Shown here: positions 20,698 through 31,008 of the stretch, one piece after another
Layout: the number at the start of each line of letters is the position of its first letter
Numbering within the stretch: position 1 is the first letter of the stretch
DNA from: Zavarzinia aquatilis
GTDB taxonomy: Bacteria > Pseudomonadota > Alphaproteobacteria > Zavarziniales > Zavarziniaceae
NCBI RefSeq assembly: GCF_003173035.1
Contig: NZ_QGLE01000001.1
Location: forward strand, 310,001 to 374,000
Length of the DNA: 64,000 nucleotides
Reading direction: 5' to 3'
The notes under the pieces: generated by a model
Seen by the model: the letters and a program-made list of their open reading frames with translations, nothing else
Databases searched by the model: none
Told to the model about the DNA's origin: nothing
Translations under genes and position numbers: made by a program

Positions 20698-21318
20698 ATG
20701 AAGAAAGCCGCCCTCCTTGCCGCCGCGCTGTTCCTGACGCCGGTGGCGGCCCTCGCGCAGGTCTCGCCGCCCGCCGACATGCCGGCGGGGACCTACACGG
20801 TCGATCCCACCCACGCCAGCCTGACCTTCAAGGTGAACCACTTCGGCCTGTCGAATTACACCGCCCGCTTCCGCCATTTCGACGCCAAGATCGAATTCGA
20901 TCCCGTCGACGTGACCAAAAGCAAGGTGACCGCCAGCATCGACACGCTGTCGCTCCAGACCGACTACCCCTATCCCGAGAAGGTCGATTTCAACAAGGAG
21001 ATCGGCGCCGGCGAGAAGTGGCTGAACGGCGACAAGTTCCCGACCATCACCTTCACTTCGACCAGGCTCGAGAAGACGGGTGAGACCACGGGCAAGATGC
21101 ATGGCGATCTGACGATGCTGGGTGTCACCAAGCCCGTCGTGCTCGATGTCACCTTCAACGGCGGCTATCCGAAGCACCCGATGTCGGGCAAGCCGATCAT
21201 GGGCTTTTCCGCGACCGGCAGCCTGAAGCGCAGCGACTTCGGCCTTTCAACCTTCGTGCCCGCCATCGGCGACGAGGTGACGGTGATCATCGAAGCCGAA
21301 TTCCCCAAGGCGGAGTAA
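20698..21318 (+). CDS. YceI-family periplasmic lipocalin-like protein (copy 1)
   Basis: Secreted protein of 206 residues with signal peptide MKKAALLAAALFLTPVAALA. YceI proteins form a lipocalin-like barrel that binds polyisoprenoids, including quinone-type lipids. Family features are GTYTVDPTHASLTFKVNHFG near residue 30, the FNKEIGAGEKWLN segment, and the closing FGLSTFVPAIGDEVTVIIEAE. GAAGGA sits 8 nt before the ATG. The cytochrome b561 gene follows 7 nt later, then a second yceI. This three-gene set suggests lipid-quinone carriage linked to electron transfer, which is inference. Confidence 0.9.
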   Translation: MKKAALLAAALFLTPVAALAQVSPPADMPAGTYTVDPTHASLTFKVNHFGLSNYTARFRHFDAKIEFDPVDVTKSKVTASIDTLSLQTDYPYPEKVDFNKEIGAGEKWLNGDKFPTITFTSTRLEKTGETTGKMHGDLTMLGVTKPVVLDVTFNGGYPKHPMSGKPIMGFSATGSLKRSDFGLSTFVPAIGDEVTVIIEAEFPKAE

Positions 21319-21325
21319 TTCCACC

Positions 21326-21895
21326 ATGACGAAGCCCGCTGACCGCTATGCCGGCATCGCCGTCGCCCTGCATTGGGTGATGGCGCTGGCCATCCTGCTG
21401 ATGCTCGCCAGCGGCTTCGTCATGGCCTTCGGCGACATCGGCCCGTCGCTGAAATTCCGCCTTTATCAATGGCATAAATCGCTGGGTGTGCTGGTGCTGG
21501 TCGCCGCCGCCCTGCGTATCCTGCTCCGCCTCGTGCTGAAGGCGCCGGCTCTGCCCGGTTTCATGCCGGCGTGGGAGGCGAGGGCGGCCAAAGCCGGCCA
21601 TCTCGCGCTCTATGTTCTGATGGTCGCGATGCCGGTGACCGGCTGGATCGTGGTTTCTGCCAGTGTCTTTGGCCTGCCGACCATCGTCTTCGGCCTGTTC
21701 GAATGGCCCCATGTTCCGGGCATCGCCGGGGATGCCGCGGTCGAGGGCGCGGCCAAGGGGGCGCATTTCTGGCTGGCCCTCCTCATGGCCGTCACCATCG
21801 CCGGCCATATTGCCGCCGTGATCAAGCATATCGTGATCGACCGGGAAAACATCCTGGCCCGCATGTGGTGGGGCCGGGGAAGGACCATGCCATGA
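21326..21895 (+). CDS. Cytochrome b561
   Basis: Four-helix inner-membrane di-heme cytochrome of 189 residues that moves electrons between quinones and periplasmic acceptors. Candidate heme ligands are His16 in VALHWVM, His50 in QWHKSLG, and a late pair in AHFWLALLM and IAGHIAAV. Length and helix spacing fit bacterial b561. It lies between two yceI genes, with a 7-nt gap on one side and a 4-nt ATGA overlap on the other, so the three are almost certainly co-transcribed. Confidence 0.9.
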   Translation: MTKPADRYAGIAVALHWVMALAILLMLASGFVMAFGDIGPSLKFRLYQWHKSLGVLVLVAAALRILLRLVLKAPALPGFMPAWEARAAKAGHLALYVLMVAMPVTGWIVVSASVFGLPTIVFGLFEWPHVPGIAGDAAVEGAAKGAHFWLALLMAVTIAGHIAAVIKHIVIDRENILARMWWGRGRTMP

Positions 21896-22452
21896 AAATC
21901 GCCGCCCTTGCCGCCGCTCTCGCCCTTCTGTCCGCCCTGCCGGCCGCCGCCGCGACCTATGTGGTCGATCCCGCGCGCAGCAGCGTCGGCTTCTCGGGCA
22001 CCAACAGCGGCGAAGCCTTTACCGGCACCTTCAAGAGCTGGACCGCCGATATCGTCTTCGATCCCGCCGATCTCGCCGGAAGCCACCTGAAGGTCGTGTT
22101 CGACACCGCCAGCGCCACGACCGGCAATGCCATGTACGACGGCACGCTGCCCCAGGCCGACTGGTTCGCCGTGAAGGATTACCCGACCGCCAGCTTTACC
22201 TCGACCGCGATCACGGCCAATGCCGATGGCAGCTATACCGCGACCGGAAAACTGCAGATCCGCAATGTGACCAACGAGGTCAGTTTCCCCTTCACCCTGT
22301 CGCTGCCGGCGAATGGCCCGGCGGAAGCGAAGGCCAGCCTGAACCTGAACCGCGTCGCCTATGGCATCGGCGTGCAGTCGGATCCGGCCGGCGGCTGGGT
22401 CGGGCCCTATATCGCCGTCACCATCGACGTCGTCGCGACCCCGAAGCCCTGA
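21892..22452 (+). CDS. YceI-family periplasmic lipocalin-like protein (copy 2)
   Basis: Secreted protein of 186 residues with signal peptide MKIAALAAALALLSALPAAAA. Barrel features are ATYVVDPARSSVGFSGTNSG, FKSWTADIVFDP and LNLNRVAYGIG. It differs clearly from copy 1 and is closer to the shorter YceI group often fused to or paired with cytochrome b561. The ATG overlaps the b561 stop in ATGA, fixing the start. Presence of two dissimilar copies around one cytochrome suggests they bind different lipids or act as partners. dnaG follows after about 90 nt. Confidence 0.88.
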   Translation: MKIAALAAALALLSALPAAAATYVVDPARSSVGFSGTNSGEAFTGTFKSWTADIVFDPADLAGSHLKVVFDTASATTGNAMYDGTLPQADWFAVKDYPTASFTSTAITANADGSYTATGKLQIRNVTNEVSFPFTLSLPANGPAEAKASLNLNRVAYGIGVQSDPAGGWVGPYIAVTIDVVATPKP

Positions 22453-22543
22453 TTCTCCCTCAAGCCCTGAGTGTTGTTCCCGCCGGCCTGACGTATCATA
22501 GTCCCCGCTTTGTTGCGGGGCCGCGTCGCCGGCCGGAGTGGAC

Positions 22544-24436
22544 ATGGCTGACGACGTCACCGCCGAGATCAAGTCGCGCCTTCTCCTGTCGACCGTGGTC
22601 GGCCGGCGCACCAAGATCACGCGCAAAGGCCGGGCCGATTTCATGGCCCTGTGCCCGTTCCACGGCGAGAAGACCCCGTCGTTCCATGTGATGGACGACA
22701 AGGGCACCTATTACTGTTTCGGCTGCGGCGAGAAGGGCGACATCTTCAGCTTCGTCCAGAAGACCGAGAATCTCGGCTTCCGCGAGGCGCTGGAGCGGCT
22801 GGCGGCGGAAGCCGGTGTCGCCCTGCCGGCGCCCAACCCCGAAGCGAAGCAGCAGGCCGAGAAGCGCCAGACCCTGCAGGACGCGCTGGAGGCCGCCTGC
22901 ACCTGGTACGAAGCGCAATTGCAGACCGGGGCGGGGGGCGCCGCCCGGGAGTATTTCGCAAGGCGGGGCCTGACCCGCGAGACCATCGCGCGCTTTCGCC
23001 TCGGCTATGCCCCGGGCGGGCATACCGCCCTGATGGACGCGCTGGTCGCCCGCGGCTTTCCGCCAGCCCTCCTCGTCGAGGCCGGGCTGGTGCGGAAGCC
23101 CGACGACGGTCGCAGCCCCTACGACTATTTCCGCGATCGGGTGACTTTCCCGATCCGCGACGCGCGGGGACGGGTCATCGCCTTTGGCGCCCGCACCATG
23201 GGCGACGGCGAGCCGAAATATCTGAACTCGCCCGAGACGCCGCTGTTTCACAAGGGCGACACGCTGTTCAACCTGAACCTCGCCCGGGAAGCCGCGCTGA
23301 AGGCCGGCCGCGTCATCGTCTGCGAAGGCTATATGGATGTGATCGCCCTCGATCAGGCCGGCATCGCGGAAGCTGTCGCCCCTCTTGGCACGGCCCTGAC
23401 CGAAGGCCAGATCGAAGCCCTGTGGCGCCTCGCGCCCGAACCCACCTTGTGTTTCGATGGTGACAAGGCCGGCCAGCGCGCGGCCAGCCGCGCCCTCGAC
23501 CGTGCCTTGCCCCTGCTGAAGCCCGGGCATTCCCTGCGCTTCCTCACCCTGCCCGACAACCTCGACCCGGACGAGCTGATCCGCCGCGACGGCGCCCCGG
23601 CGATGCGCGCCGCCCTCGACCGGGCGGTGCCGCTCGTCGATTACCTGTGGCAGCGGGAAAAGGCGGCGGCGGATTTCTCGACACCGGAGCGCCGCGCCGC
23701 CTTCGAGACGCGAATCGGTCAGGTCCTGCGCGAGATCGGCGATGGCCGGGTGCAGGCCTATTACAAGGATGAATTGCGCGGCCGCCTGCGCGGCCTGATG
23801 GACGAATTGCGCCCGCGCCGGCAAGCCCCGCAACGGGATCCGCGCGGCGGCTTTGGCGGGCGCGGCGGCTCCGGGGGCCGTTTCCCGCTGGTTCCGCCCG
23901 GCGCGAGCAACTTTTTGCGGGCCTCTCGCCTCGGTCAGGGGCAGGACAGCGGTGCGGATGCCACGACCAGGCTGCTCCTCCTCTGTCTCGTCCGGCATCC
24001 CCGGCTGTTGCCGCGGGTCGACGACGAGCTGGTTCGCCTCGAGATTGATTCGCCGCCTCTTGACAGGCTGCGTTCCGCCCTTTTAAGCATGTCTTTTAAC
24101 GTGCCCGGCCTTGACAGCGACAAGGTCAAAGGCCACTTAGCGGATGTGGGATTGGCCGAGACGTTTGCCCACCTCGAAGACGATCGTTTCCTCGGGCTGC
24201 ACGGCATTGCCCGAAGCGATATGACCATTGATCTGGTCGAGGAAGGCTGGCGGCATGTCTTGGCGCTTCACCGCAGACAAACGGGATTGAAGGCGGAGCT
24301 GAGCGAGGCGCAGGCGAGTTACGAGGCTTCGCCGACCGATGCCGGCATCCGGCGGGTCCAGGCGATCAAGGAAGAACTGAACCGCATCGAGTCCCAGGTC
24401 CAGGCGGCCGGGGTCGATAGCGGCTTTTCGGCATGA
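22544..24436 (+). CDS. dnaG: DNA primase
   Basis: Makes RNA primers at the replication fork; 630 residues. The N-terminal CHC2 zinc finger reads [12 protein letters not shown] with the Cys pair in [11 protein letters not shown]. The catalytic TOPRIM domain has [17 protein letters not shown] and [11 protein letters not shown], holding the acidic metal ligands. A Gly/Arg-rich linker near 430 leads to the C-terminal DnaB-binding domain. The ATG at 22544 has a GGAG site; GTG at 22538 is in frame. It is followed by rpoD 53 nt later, the classical macromolecular-synthesis pairing. Confidence 0.97.
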   Translation: MADDVTAEIKSRLLLSTVVGRRTKITRKGRADFMALCPFHGEKTPSFHVMDDKGTYYCFGCGEKGDIFSFVQKTENLGFREALERLAAEAGVALPAPNPEAKQQAEKRQTLQDALEAACTWYEAQLQTGAGGAAREYFARRGLTRETIARFRLGYAPGGHTALMDALVARGFPPALLVEAGLVRKPDDGRSPYDYFRDRVTFPIRDARGRVIAFGARTMGDGEPKYLNSPETPLFHKGDTLFNLNLAREAALKAGRVIVCEGYMDVIALDQAGIAEAVAPLGTALTEGQIEALWRLAPEPTLCFDGDKAGQRAASRALDRALPLLKPGHSLRFLTLPDNLDPDELIRRDGAPAMRAALDRAVPLVDYLWQREKAAADFSTPERRAAFETRIGQVLREIGDGRVQAYYKDELRGRLRGLMDELRPRRQAPQRDPRGGFGGRGGSGGRFPLVPPGASNFLRASRLGQGQDSGADATTRLLLLCLVRHPRLLPRVDDELVRLEIDSPPLDRLRSALLSMSFNVPGLDSDKVKGHLADVGLAETFAHLEDDRFLGLHGIARSDMTIDLVEEGWRHVLALHRRQTGLKAELSEAQASYEASPTDAGIRRVQAIKEELNRIESQVQAAGVDSGFSA

Positions 24437-24488
24437 GTTGACGGCGGCGTCCGCTGGCGGCGGGGCGCAAGGCCAAGGGGCTGATTAC

Positions 24489-26459
<1,971 letters not shown>

Positions 26460-26472
26460 GCCGCGTCTGAAC

Positions 26473-26510
26473 AACCCCCGGTGACGGCCGCGCGCCGTTG
26501 CCGGGGGTTT
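26473..26510 (+). terminator. Terminator after rpoD
   Basis: AACCCCCGG at 26473-26481 pairs with CCGGGGGTT at 26501-26509, with an inner GACGGC/GCCGTT stem, and ends in TTT. It starts 13 nt after the rpoD stop. The T tract is short, so efficiency is uncertain. Confidence 0.7.
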
Positions 26511-26610
26511 GTCATGCCCGAAATCCCGAGGCTCGATCATTGGAGGGTGGACAGGCCTGCTGCACCGCGTCATGGTCGCGCCGTTTGTGAACCAGGTTCA
26601 GGAGGACGCG

Positions 26611-27225
26611 GTGGAGCGGCTGATCGAGGGGTATCGTCGGTTTCGTGGCGGCCATTGGCCCGAGTATCGTGATCTCTACAAGGAACTCTCCAAGGGCCAG
26701 AAGCCGCCCACGCTGGTGATCGCCTGTTCCGACAGCCGGGTCGACCCCGCGGTGATCTTCGACGCCCAGCCGGGCGAGATGTTCGTCGTGCGCAACGTCG
26801 CCAATCTGGTGCCGCCGGCCGAGAAGGGCGAGGGCCTGCACGGCACCTCGGCCGCGCTCGAATTCGCCGTCCGCGTGCTGAAGGTCGGCATGGTCCTCGT
26901 CCTTGGCCATGGCGACTGCGGCGGCGTCGGCGCTGCCCTCAAGGGCATGCCGCTCGACGATTTCGAATATCTCGACGACTGGATCGGCCTGATCGCCCCC
27001 GCGCTGGAGCGGCTCGGCGACATCGACCGTTTCGCCCCCGAATCGAAGGACATGCTCGAGCGTGAGGCGATCAAACTGTCGCTCGACCGCCTGATGACCT
27101 TCCCCTTCGTCGCCAACGCCGTCGGCGAAGGCCGCTTGAGCCTGCAGGGCGCGCGTTTCCGCGTCTTCGATGGCCGCCTCGAATGGCTGGACAAGGCGAC
27201 CGGCGAATTCAACCGCGTGGCCTGA
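26611..27225 (+). CDS. Beta-class carbonic anhydrase
   Basis: Zinc enzyme interconverting carbon dioxide and bicarbonate; 204 residues. Zinc and dyad residues are in place: Cys39, Asp41 and Arg43 in ACSDSRVDP, then His100 and Cys103 in GHGDCGGV. RNVANLVPP and the HGTSAALEFAVRVLKV segment are diagnostic. The GTG at 26611 is preferred because AGGAGG lies 5 nt upstream and the protein then begins VERLIEGYRRF like its relatives; ATGs at 26509 and 26572 are in frame. It follows rpoD after a terminator, so it probably has its own promoter. The product could supply bicarbonate, for example to carAB, though that link is generic. Confidence 0.93.
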   Translation: MERLIEGYRRFRGGHWPEYRDLYKELSKGQKPPTLVIACSDSRVDPAVIFDAQPGEMFVVRNVANLVPPAEKGEGLHGTSAALEFAVRVLKVGMVLVLGHGDCGGVGAALKGMPLDDFEYLDDWIGLIAPALERLGDIDRFAPESKDMLEREAIKLSLDRLMTFPFVANAVGEGRLSLQGARFRVFDGRLEWLDKATGEFNRVA

Positions 27226-27270
27226 CCCGCCGCCAGCCTGTTGGCAGCACCGCGCGAGCCTGCTAAACCT

Positions 27271-27297
27271 CGCTTCCCGCGAAACGCGCGGGAAGCG
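27271..27297. terminator. Hairpin between carbonic anhydrase and tRNA
   Basis: CGCTTCCCGCG at 27271-27281 and its exact reverse complement at 27287-27297 with a five-base loop. Probably the end of the carbonic anhydrase transcript; no T tract. It ends 7 nt before the tRNA. Confidence 0.45.
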
Positions 27298-27303
27298 ACG
27301 GTG

Positions 27304-27379
27304 GGGCCTGTAGCTCAATGGTTAGAGCCGGCCGCTCATAACGGTCTGGTTGCAGGTTCGAGTCCTGCCGGGCCCACCA
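27304..27379 (+). tRNA. tRNA-Ile2 (anticodon CAT, probable lysidine target)
   Basis: Complete cloverleaf of 76 nt with encoded CCA. The acceptor arm is GGGCCTG pairing with CGGGCCC (one T-G). The D-loop is GCTCAATGGTTAGAGC. The anticodon arm is GGCCG-CTCATAA-CGGTC, and the T arm is GCAGG-TTCGAGT-CCTGC. Anticodon CAT could mean elongator Met or Ile2. The short D-loop, the TGGTTG variable loop and overall likeness to E. coli tRNA-Ile2 favour Ile2, whose C34 would be changed to lysidine by TilS to read AUA. Confidence 0.88.
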
Positions 27380-27418
27380 CACCGACAACAGCCCCTGGCC
27401 GTCTAGAAGGTCCGACTT

Positions 27419-27439
27419 GCGCGATGGCATCCATCGCGC
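27419..27439. terminator. Hairpin downstream of tRNA-Ile2
   Basis: GCGCGATGG at 27419-27427 and CCATCGCGC at 27431-27439 with a CAT loop, 40 nt after the tRNA. It may terminate the tRNA transcript; no T tract follows. Between it and 27524 nothing recognisable is seen. Confidence 0.4.
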
Positions 27440-27523
27440 TTACACGCCCCTCGCATTCGTGGCACGGCCATGGCGCGAAAAGCTGAAAGCCGATGAACCG
27501 TGACCGGGCGCCGGCTTTGGGAT

Positions 27524-27670
27524 TGTCGTCTGATGGGGTTGGAAGAGACCGGCGCCGTCACTAATGAGGGGGGAGCAACCACCGCGGATGGTGCGGCCCG
27601 TCTCGGCCCGTCGCCGGCCTCCACCGTCATTTTGGGGAAGCTCTTCGCCGGTGTCAACATCGAGGTCGAT
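27524..27670. repeat. Imperfect direct repeat, copy A
   Basis: About 147 nt that align with 28122-28272 in the same orientation. Shared blocks include GGCGCCGTCACTAATG (27551-27566), GGCCTCC-CCGTCA, TGGGGAAG and CGGTGTCAAC. Identity is patchy, with insertions in the middle. It lies upstream of the 70-residue gene. Both copies could be members of a dispersed intergenic element, since they share no coding frame that is clearly maintained. Confidence 0.6.
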
Positions 27671-27775
27671 CCCCGCGTGCGGGGAGCCGGGGGGCCGGCG
27701 GCGGCGCGAGGGTCGGACAGGCGCAGATTGCCATCGAGGGGCGAAGCGTCTGGGTCTGGATCAAAGGTGGTGCCA

Positions 27776-27988
27776 ATGCCCAAGTTTTTCGAGCTCGATA
27801 CCCGCGTCGCCGTGCTCGATGACGACGACAGGCTGTTCGTCTGGAGCGACGACCGGCGCGTCTGGTCCGAGATATCTTCTGCCGCGCTGACCTTTGAAGG
27901 GCGGAGAGTGTCGGATGCGGAGGCGCTGGAATTCCTCGCGTCCGACAAGGCGCCGCTCTGGCCATCGGCGCTCGCCAAGACTTCGTAG
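27776..27988 (+). CDS. Hypothetical protein, 70 residues
   Basis: Short acidic protein starting MPKFFELDTRVAVLDDDDRL, with FVWSDDRRVWSEIS and a C-terminal SDAEALEFLASDKAPLW. It has no transmembrane segment, signal peptide or known motif that I recognise. Its amino-acid make-up is balanced, unlike the shadow frames around it, and AAAGGTGG lies 6 nt before the ATG, so it is probably expressed. The frame is open upstream to 27500, but that part coincides with repeat copy A and looks non-coding. It lies between two copies of a repeat near a tRNA, a typical accessory setting. The stretch 27989-28121 holds nothing recognised. Confidence 0.5.
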   Translation: MPKFFELDTRVAVLDDDDRLFVWSDDRRVWSEISSAALTFEGRRVSDAEALEFLASDKAPLWPSALAKTS

Positions 27989-28121
27989 ATCCTTCGGATA
28001 TCTTCAGGCAACGCCTTCCTCGCTTTCGCGAAGAGCGCGCGTTGTTCGGCCAGCCCCGGAATGCGGCTGTTGCGCGTCAAGCTCATGGTCAAGGACGCCC
28101 GGACCGGGTGTCGCATCTAAA

Positions 28122-28272
28122 ATCATCGGCTGACGGAAGTGGAAGAGGCCGGCGCCGTCACTAATGGGGTGACATCCGACGCCATGGTCGCCGCAGTGGA
28201 ACATCCCGGCCCGGCGCCGGCCTCCGCCGTCAAACTGGGGAAGTTCTCCACCGGTGTCAACGTCGACAATGA
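28122..28272. repeat. Imperfect direct repeat, copy B
   Basis: Second copy of the element at 27524-27670, about 600 nt away and in the same orientation. Both share the opening TGGAAGAG-CCGGCGCCGTCACTAATG and the closing GGGGAAG-TC--C-CCGGTGTCAAC. It sits 67 nt upstream of the small membrane protein gene at 28339, so both copies precede a very small gene. Confidence 0.6.
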
Positions 28273-28338
28273 CCTGCCGGCTTGGGTGACCCCTGTGTCC
28301 CCCTTGCAATTCCGGCGAGTCCTGACGAAATAGGGGAC

Positions 28339-28536
28339 ATGGAAAGCGTCCTGGGCATTCTCATCGCCATCGGCTTCTTCCTGCCGTCGATTATCGCCGG
28401 TCAGCGCCGTGTTCTTGGCCACAACGCGGTCATCCTGCTGAACCTTATGGTGGTGACCTGGCCTTGGGCTCTTGCGTTCGCGTTCAGCCCCTTTACCCGT
28501 GATTTTCTGGACGGCTGCGATCGCCCGCCGAGGTGA
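28339..28536 (+). CDS. Small membrane protein, superinfection-immunity-like
   Basis: 65 residues with two hydrophobic segments: MESVLGILIAIGFFLPSIIA and HNAVILLNLMVVTWPWALAF. The pattern FFLPSIIAG, then a short polar loop with GHNAV, then LLNLMVVTWPWALA resembles the Imm_superinfect family, named after phage T4 Imm, which blocks injection of DNA from a second phage. Many members are ordinary small membrane proteins of unknown role, so an antiphage function is not established. TAGGGGAC precedes the ATG. It follows repeat copy B and has no evident partner. The 103 nt after it hold nothing recognised. Confidence 0.55.
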   Translation: MESVLGILIAIGFFLPSIIAGQRRVLGHNAVILLNLMVVTWPWALAFAFSPFTRDFLDGCDRPPR

Positions 28537-28639
28537 CGCCGACGGGTGGCCTGAATTTCATTTCCAGGGCGGGCAGACGGACCGGTAGCGCGCCGGGCGT
28601 AGTGGGGCCGTATCCAGCTGACGCCGGTGGCGTTGGTCT

Positions 28640-30097
28640 TCAGCGGTCGCGCAGGTGGTGGCCGCTGATTTCGTTGCCGGCGTCGGGGGCGAGGCGGGCG
28701 TTCCACAGGATCGACAGCAGGGAAAGGCCGGTGACCACCAGGAAGGCGGCCCGGAAATCGCCGAGGACCGGCGTGTCCCGTCCACCCAGCGCCATGCCGA
28801 CATGCAGCACGCTGGCGGCGATGCAGACGCCGGCGGACAGCATCAATTGCTGGAAGGTCGTGTAGAAGCCGGTGGCCGCGCTCATGCGCGGCGGCGCGAT
28901 CTCGTCATAGGCGACGGTGTTCAGCGCCGTGAACTGCAGCGACATGGAAAAGCCGCTGGCCACGAGCACGGCGAAGATCGCTGCGTGGGGCCAGGTCGCG
29001 TCGAAGAAGGCGCAGATGCCGTAAAGCAGGCTGCACAGCACGCCGTTCGCCATCAGGCAGGCGCGAAAGCCGAAGGCGCGCAACAGGCGCGGCGCGAAAG
29101 CCTTCATGGTCATGGCGCCGACCGCCGTCGCCAGCACGAGCGAGCCGGATTGCGCCGGGTTCAGCCCGAAGGAAAGCTGGAACATCAGCGGCAGCAGGAA
29201 GGGATGGGCGCCCTGCGTCACCCTTGTCAGCGAGCCGGCGATCATCGACAGGCGAAAGGTCGGGATGCGCATCAGCGAGACGTCGAGAATGGGCGACGGG
29301 TGGCGCCGGGCATGGCGCAGGTAGGCCGCGCCGAAGACAAGGCCGGCGGCGACGAGGCCGATGGCGATCCGCCCCTCACCCTCGCGGCTGGCGAGTTCGG
29401 CGCCGAAGAACAGACTGCCGAGGGCAAGGCCGGACAGGATCATGCCGAAACCGTCGAAGCGGCTGCCGGGGGGTGCCGGCTCCCTTGTGTTCTCGAAATA
29501 GATCGAAGACAGCACGAGCCCGGCGAGGCCGATCGGAATGTTGATGTAGAAAATCCAGCGCCAGTCCGCCCAGGTGACGATGAAGCCACCCAGCGGCGGC
29601 CCGATGATCGGCCCGATCAGGGCCGGCACCAGCAGCCAGGCGGTGGCGGCGACCATGTGCTGCTTGTCAACGGCGCGCAGCAGGATCAACCGGCCCACGG
29701 GCATCATCATGGCCCCGCCCAGGCCCTGCAGCAGGCGGGCGGCGACGATTTCCGACAGGCTGCCGGCGAGGGAACAGAGGGCCGAACCGGCCATGAAGAC
29801 AAGGATGGCGGCGCGAAACACGGTCAGCGCGCCGAAACGGTCGGCGACGCGGCCCGAGGCGGGAATGAAGATCGCCAGCGACAGCAGATAGGATGTCATG
29901 GCGAGGCTGAGGTTCGCCGCCGAAGTGCCGAAATCCCGCGCCATGGCGGGCAAGGCGGTGGCGAGGATGGTGATGTCCAACTGCTCCATGAACATCGCGG
30001 TCGCGATGATCAGGGCGATGGTGCGAAAGCCGGGCTTTCCGGCGGGGTCACGCTCCTGCGCTGGCATCATGTCCCTGGCGGCTGCGGGTCGAGCCAT
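28640..30097 (-). CDS. MFS multidrug efflux transporter, DHA2 (14-helix) type
   Basis: Inner-membrane drug:proton antiporter of 485 residues. Near the N-terminus MFMEQLDITILATALPAMA matches the DHA2 motif in helix 1. GRVADRFGALTVFR is the helix 2-3 loop, and LQGLGGAMMMPVGRLILLR and GPPLGGFIVTWADWRWIFYIN mark helices 4 and 5. About 14 hydrophobic segments can be counted. ATG 30097 is used; ATGs at 30070 and 30067 are plausible. It is 89 nt downstream of an SDR gene on the same strand. No adaptor or outer-membrane partner is next to it. Substrate unknown. Confidence 0.85.
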   Translation of the reverse strand: MARPAAARDMMPAQERDPAGKPGFRTIALIIATAMFMEQLDITILATALPAMARDFGTSAANLSLAMTSYLLSLAIFIPASGRVADRFGALTVFRAAILVFMAGSALCSLAGSLSEIVAARLLQGLGGAMMMPVGRLILLRAVDKQHMVAATAWLLVPALIGPIIGPPLGGFIVTWADWRWIFYINIPIGLAGLVLSSIYFENTREPAPPGSRFDGFGMILSGLALGSLFFGAELASREGEGRIAIGLVAAGLVFGAAYLRHARRHPSPILDVSLMRIPTFRLSMIAGSLTRVTQGAHPFLLPLMFQLSFGLNPAQSGSLVLATAVGAMTMKAFAPRLLRAFGFRACLMANGVLCSLLYGICAFFDATWPHAAIFAVLVASGFSMSLQFTALNTVAYDEIAPPRMSAATGFYTTFQQLMLSAGVCIAASVLHVGMALGGRDTPVLGDFRAAFLVVTGLSLLSILWNARLAPDAGNEISGHHLRDR

Positions 30098-30186
30098 TCT
30101 TATGCCGTGCCGCGCGGCGCTATCGAAGCCCCCCGTCGGCCATGGCTGCCATGCACTTTCGAGTCGTTCGGAAGTGGGCGTGTCGC

Positions 30187-30939
30187 TCAGAAATGGGACA
30201 GATAGCCGCCGTCGACCGCCAGTGTCTGCCCGGTGATATAGGAGGCGGCGGGCGAGGCGAGGAAGACCACGGCCCCCGCGACCTCCGCCGGCTGGCCCCA
30301 GCGGCCGAGCGAGGTGCGCCGCGCCAGCCAGTCGCCGACCGCCGCGTCCTCGACCATGGCCTTGTTGGCCTCGGTGGCGAAATAGCCGGGCGCGACGGCG
30401 TTCACCGTGATGCCGCGCGGGCCGAGTTCGGCGGCGAGGGCGCGGGTCAGCGCGTCGAGCCCGCCCTTGGCGGCGGTATAGGCGGCGTCGCCGCCCCGGG
30501 CGATCGGCCCCGCGATCGAGGTCACGTTGACGATGCGCCCGCCCGGCATCATGGCGGCGGCGACGCGGCGGCACAGGTCGAAAGGCGCGACCAGGTCGAT
30601 TTCGAGAAGGGCACGCACGGCGCCCCGGTCCAGCTCGGCGAGGGGGCGACGATCCCGCGCGCCCGCATTGTTGACGAGGATGGTGACGGGGCCGAAGCGG
30701 CGGGCGGCGTCATCGAGGGCGGCCATGACCGAAGCCTCGTCGCCGAGATCGAAGGCGAGGGCGGCGGCCCTGCCACCATCCGCCGCGATGGCGGCGACGG
30801 TTTCGGCCAAAGCCTCGATCCGGCGGCCGTGCACGAGGACGAGGGCCCCGGCCCGGCCGAGGGCGAGGGCGATTTCCCGCCCGAGGCCGCGGCCCGCCCC
30901 GGTGACGAGGGCGATGCCGCCGGAAAGATCGAAGGACAT
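30187..30939 (-). CDS. Short-chain dehydrogenase/reductase
   Basis: Classical SDR of 250 residues using NAD(P). The cofactor motif is [12 protein letters not shown] near residue 13, NNAG follows near 88, and the catalytic set is Ser in NVTSIAGP with Tyr and Lys in YTAAKGG. The C-terminal [14 protein letters not shown] is typical of FabG-like members. The frame is open well upstream, but the ATG at 30939 gives the family N-terminus. It is upstream of the DHA2 pump and divergent from the VOC gene. Its substrate cannot be inferred. Confidence 0.85.
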   Translation of the reverse strand: MSFDLSGGIALVTGAGRGLGREIALALGRAGALVLVHGRRIEALAETVAAIAADGGRAAALAFDLGDEASVMAALDDAARRFGPVTILVNNAGARDRRPLAELDRGAVRALLEIDLVAPFDLCRRVAAAMMPGGRIVNVTSIAGPIARGGDAAYTAAKGGLDALTRALAAELGPRGITVNAVAPGYFATEANKAMVEDAAVGDWLARRTSLGRWGQPAEVAGAVVFLASPAASYITGQTLAVDGGYLSHF

Positions 30940-31008
30940 GACGCCTCGCCCGCCATTGCAACAGGGGGGCGAGCCTATACCATGCGGCGGTGAACAACAG
31001 GGGGCTTC

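Noticed and set aside
27304-27379. tRNA 3' end as an attachment site for an integrated element
   Set aside because: No integrase gene and no second copy of the tRNA end were seen in the window; kept only as a question in the findings.
27403-28116. Long minus-strand open frame across the sparse region
   Set aside because: It spans both the repeat and the antisense of the 70-residue gene, is rich in Ser/Arg/Ala as shadow frames here are, and has no ribosome-binding site or recognisable domain.
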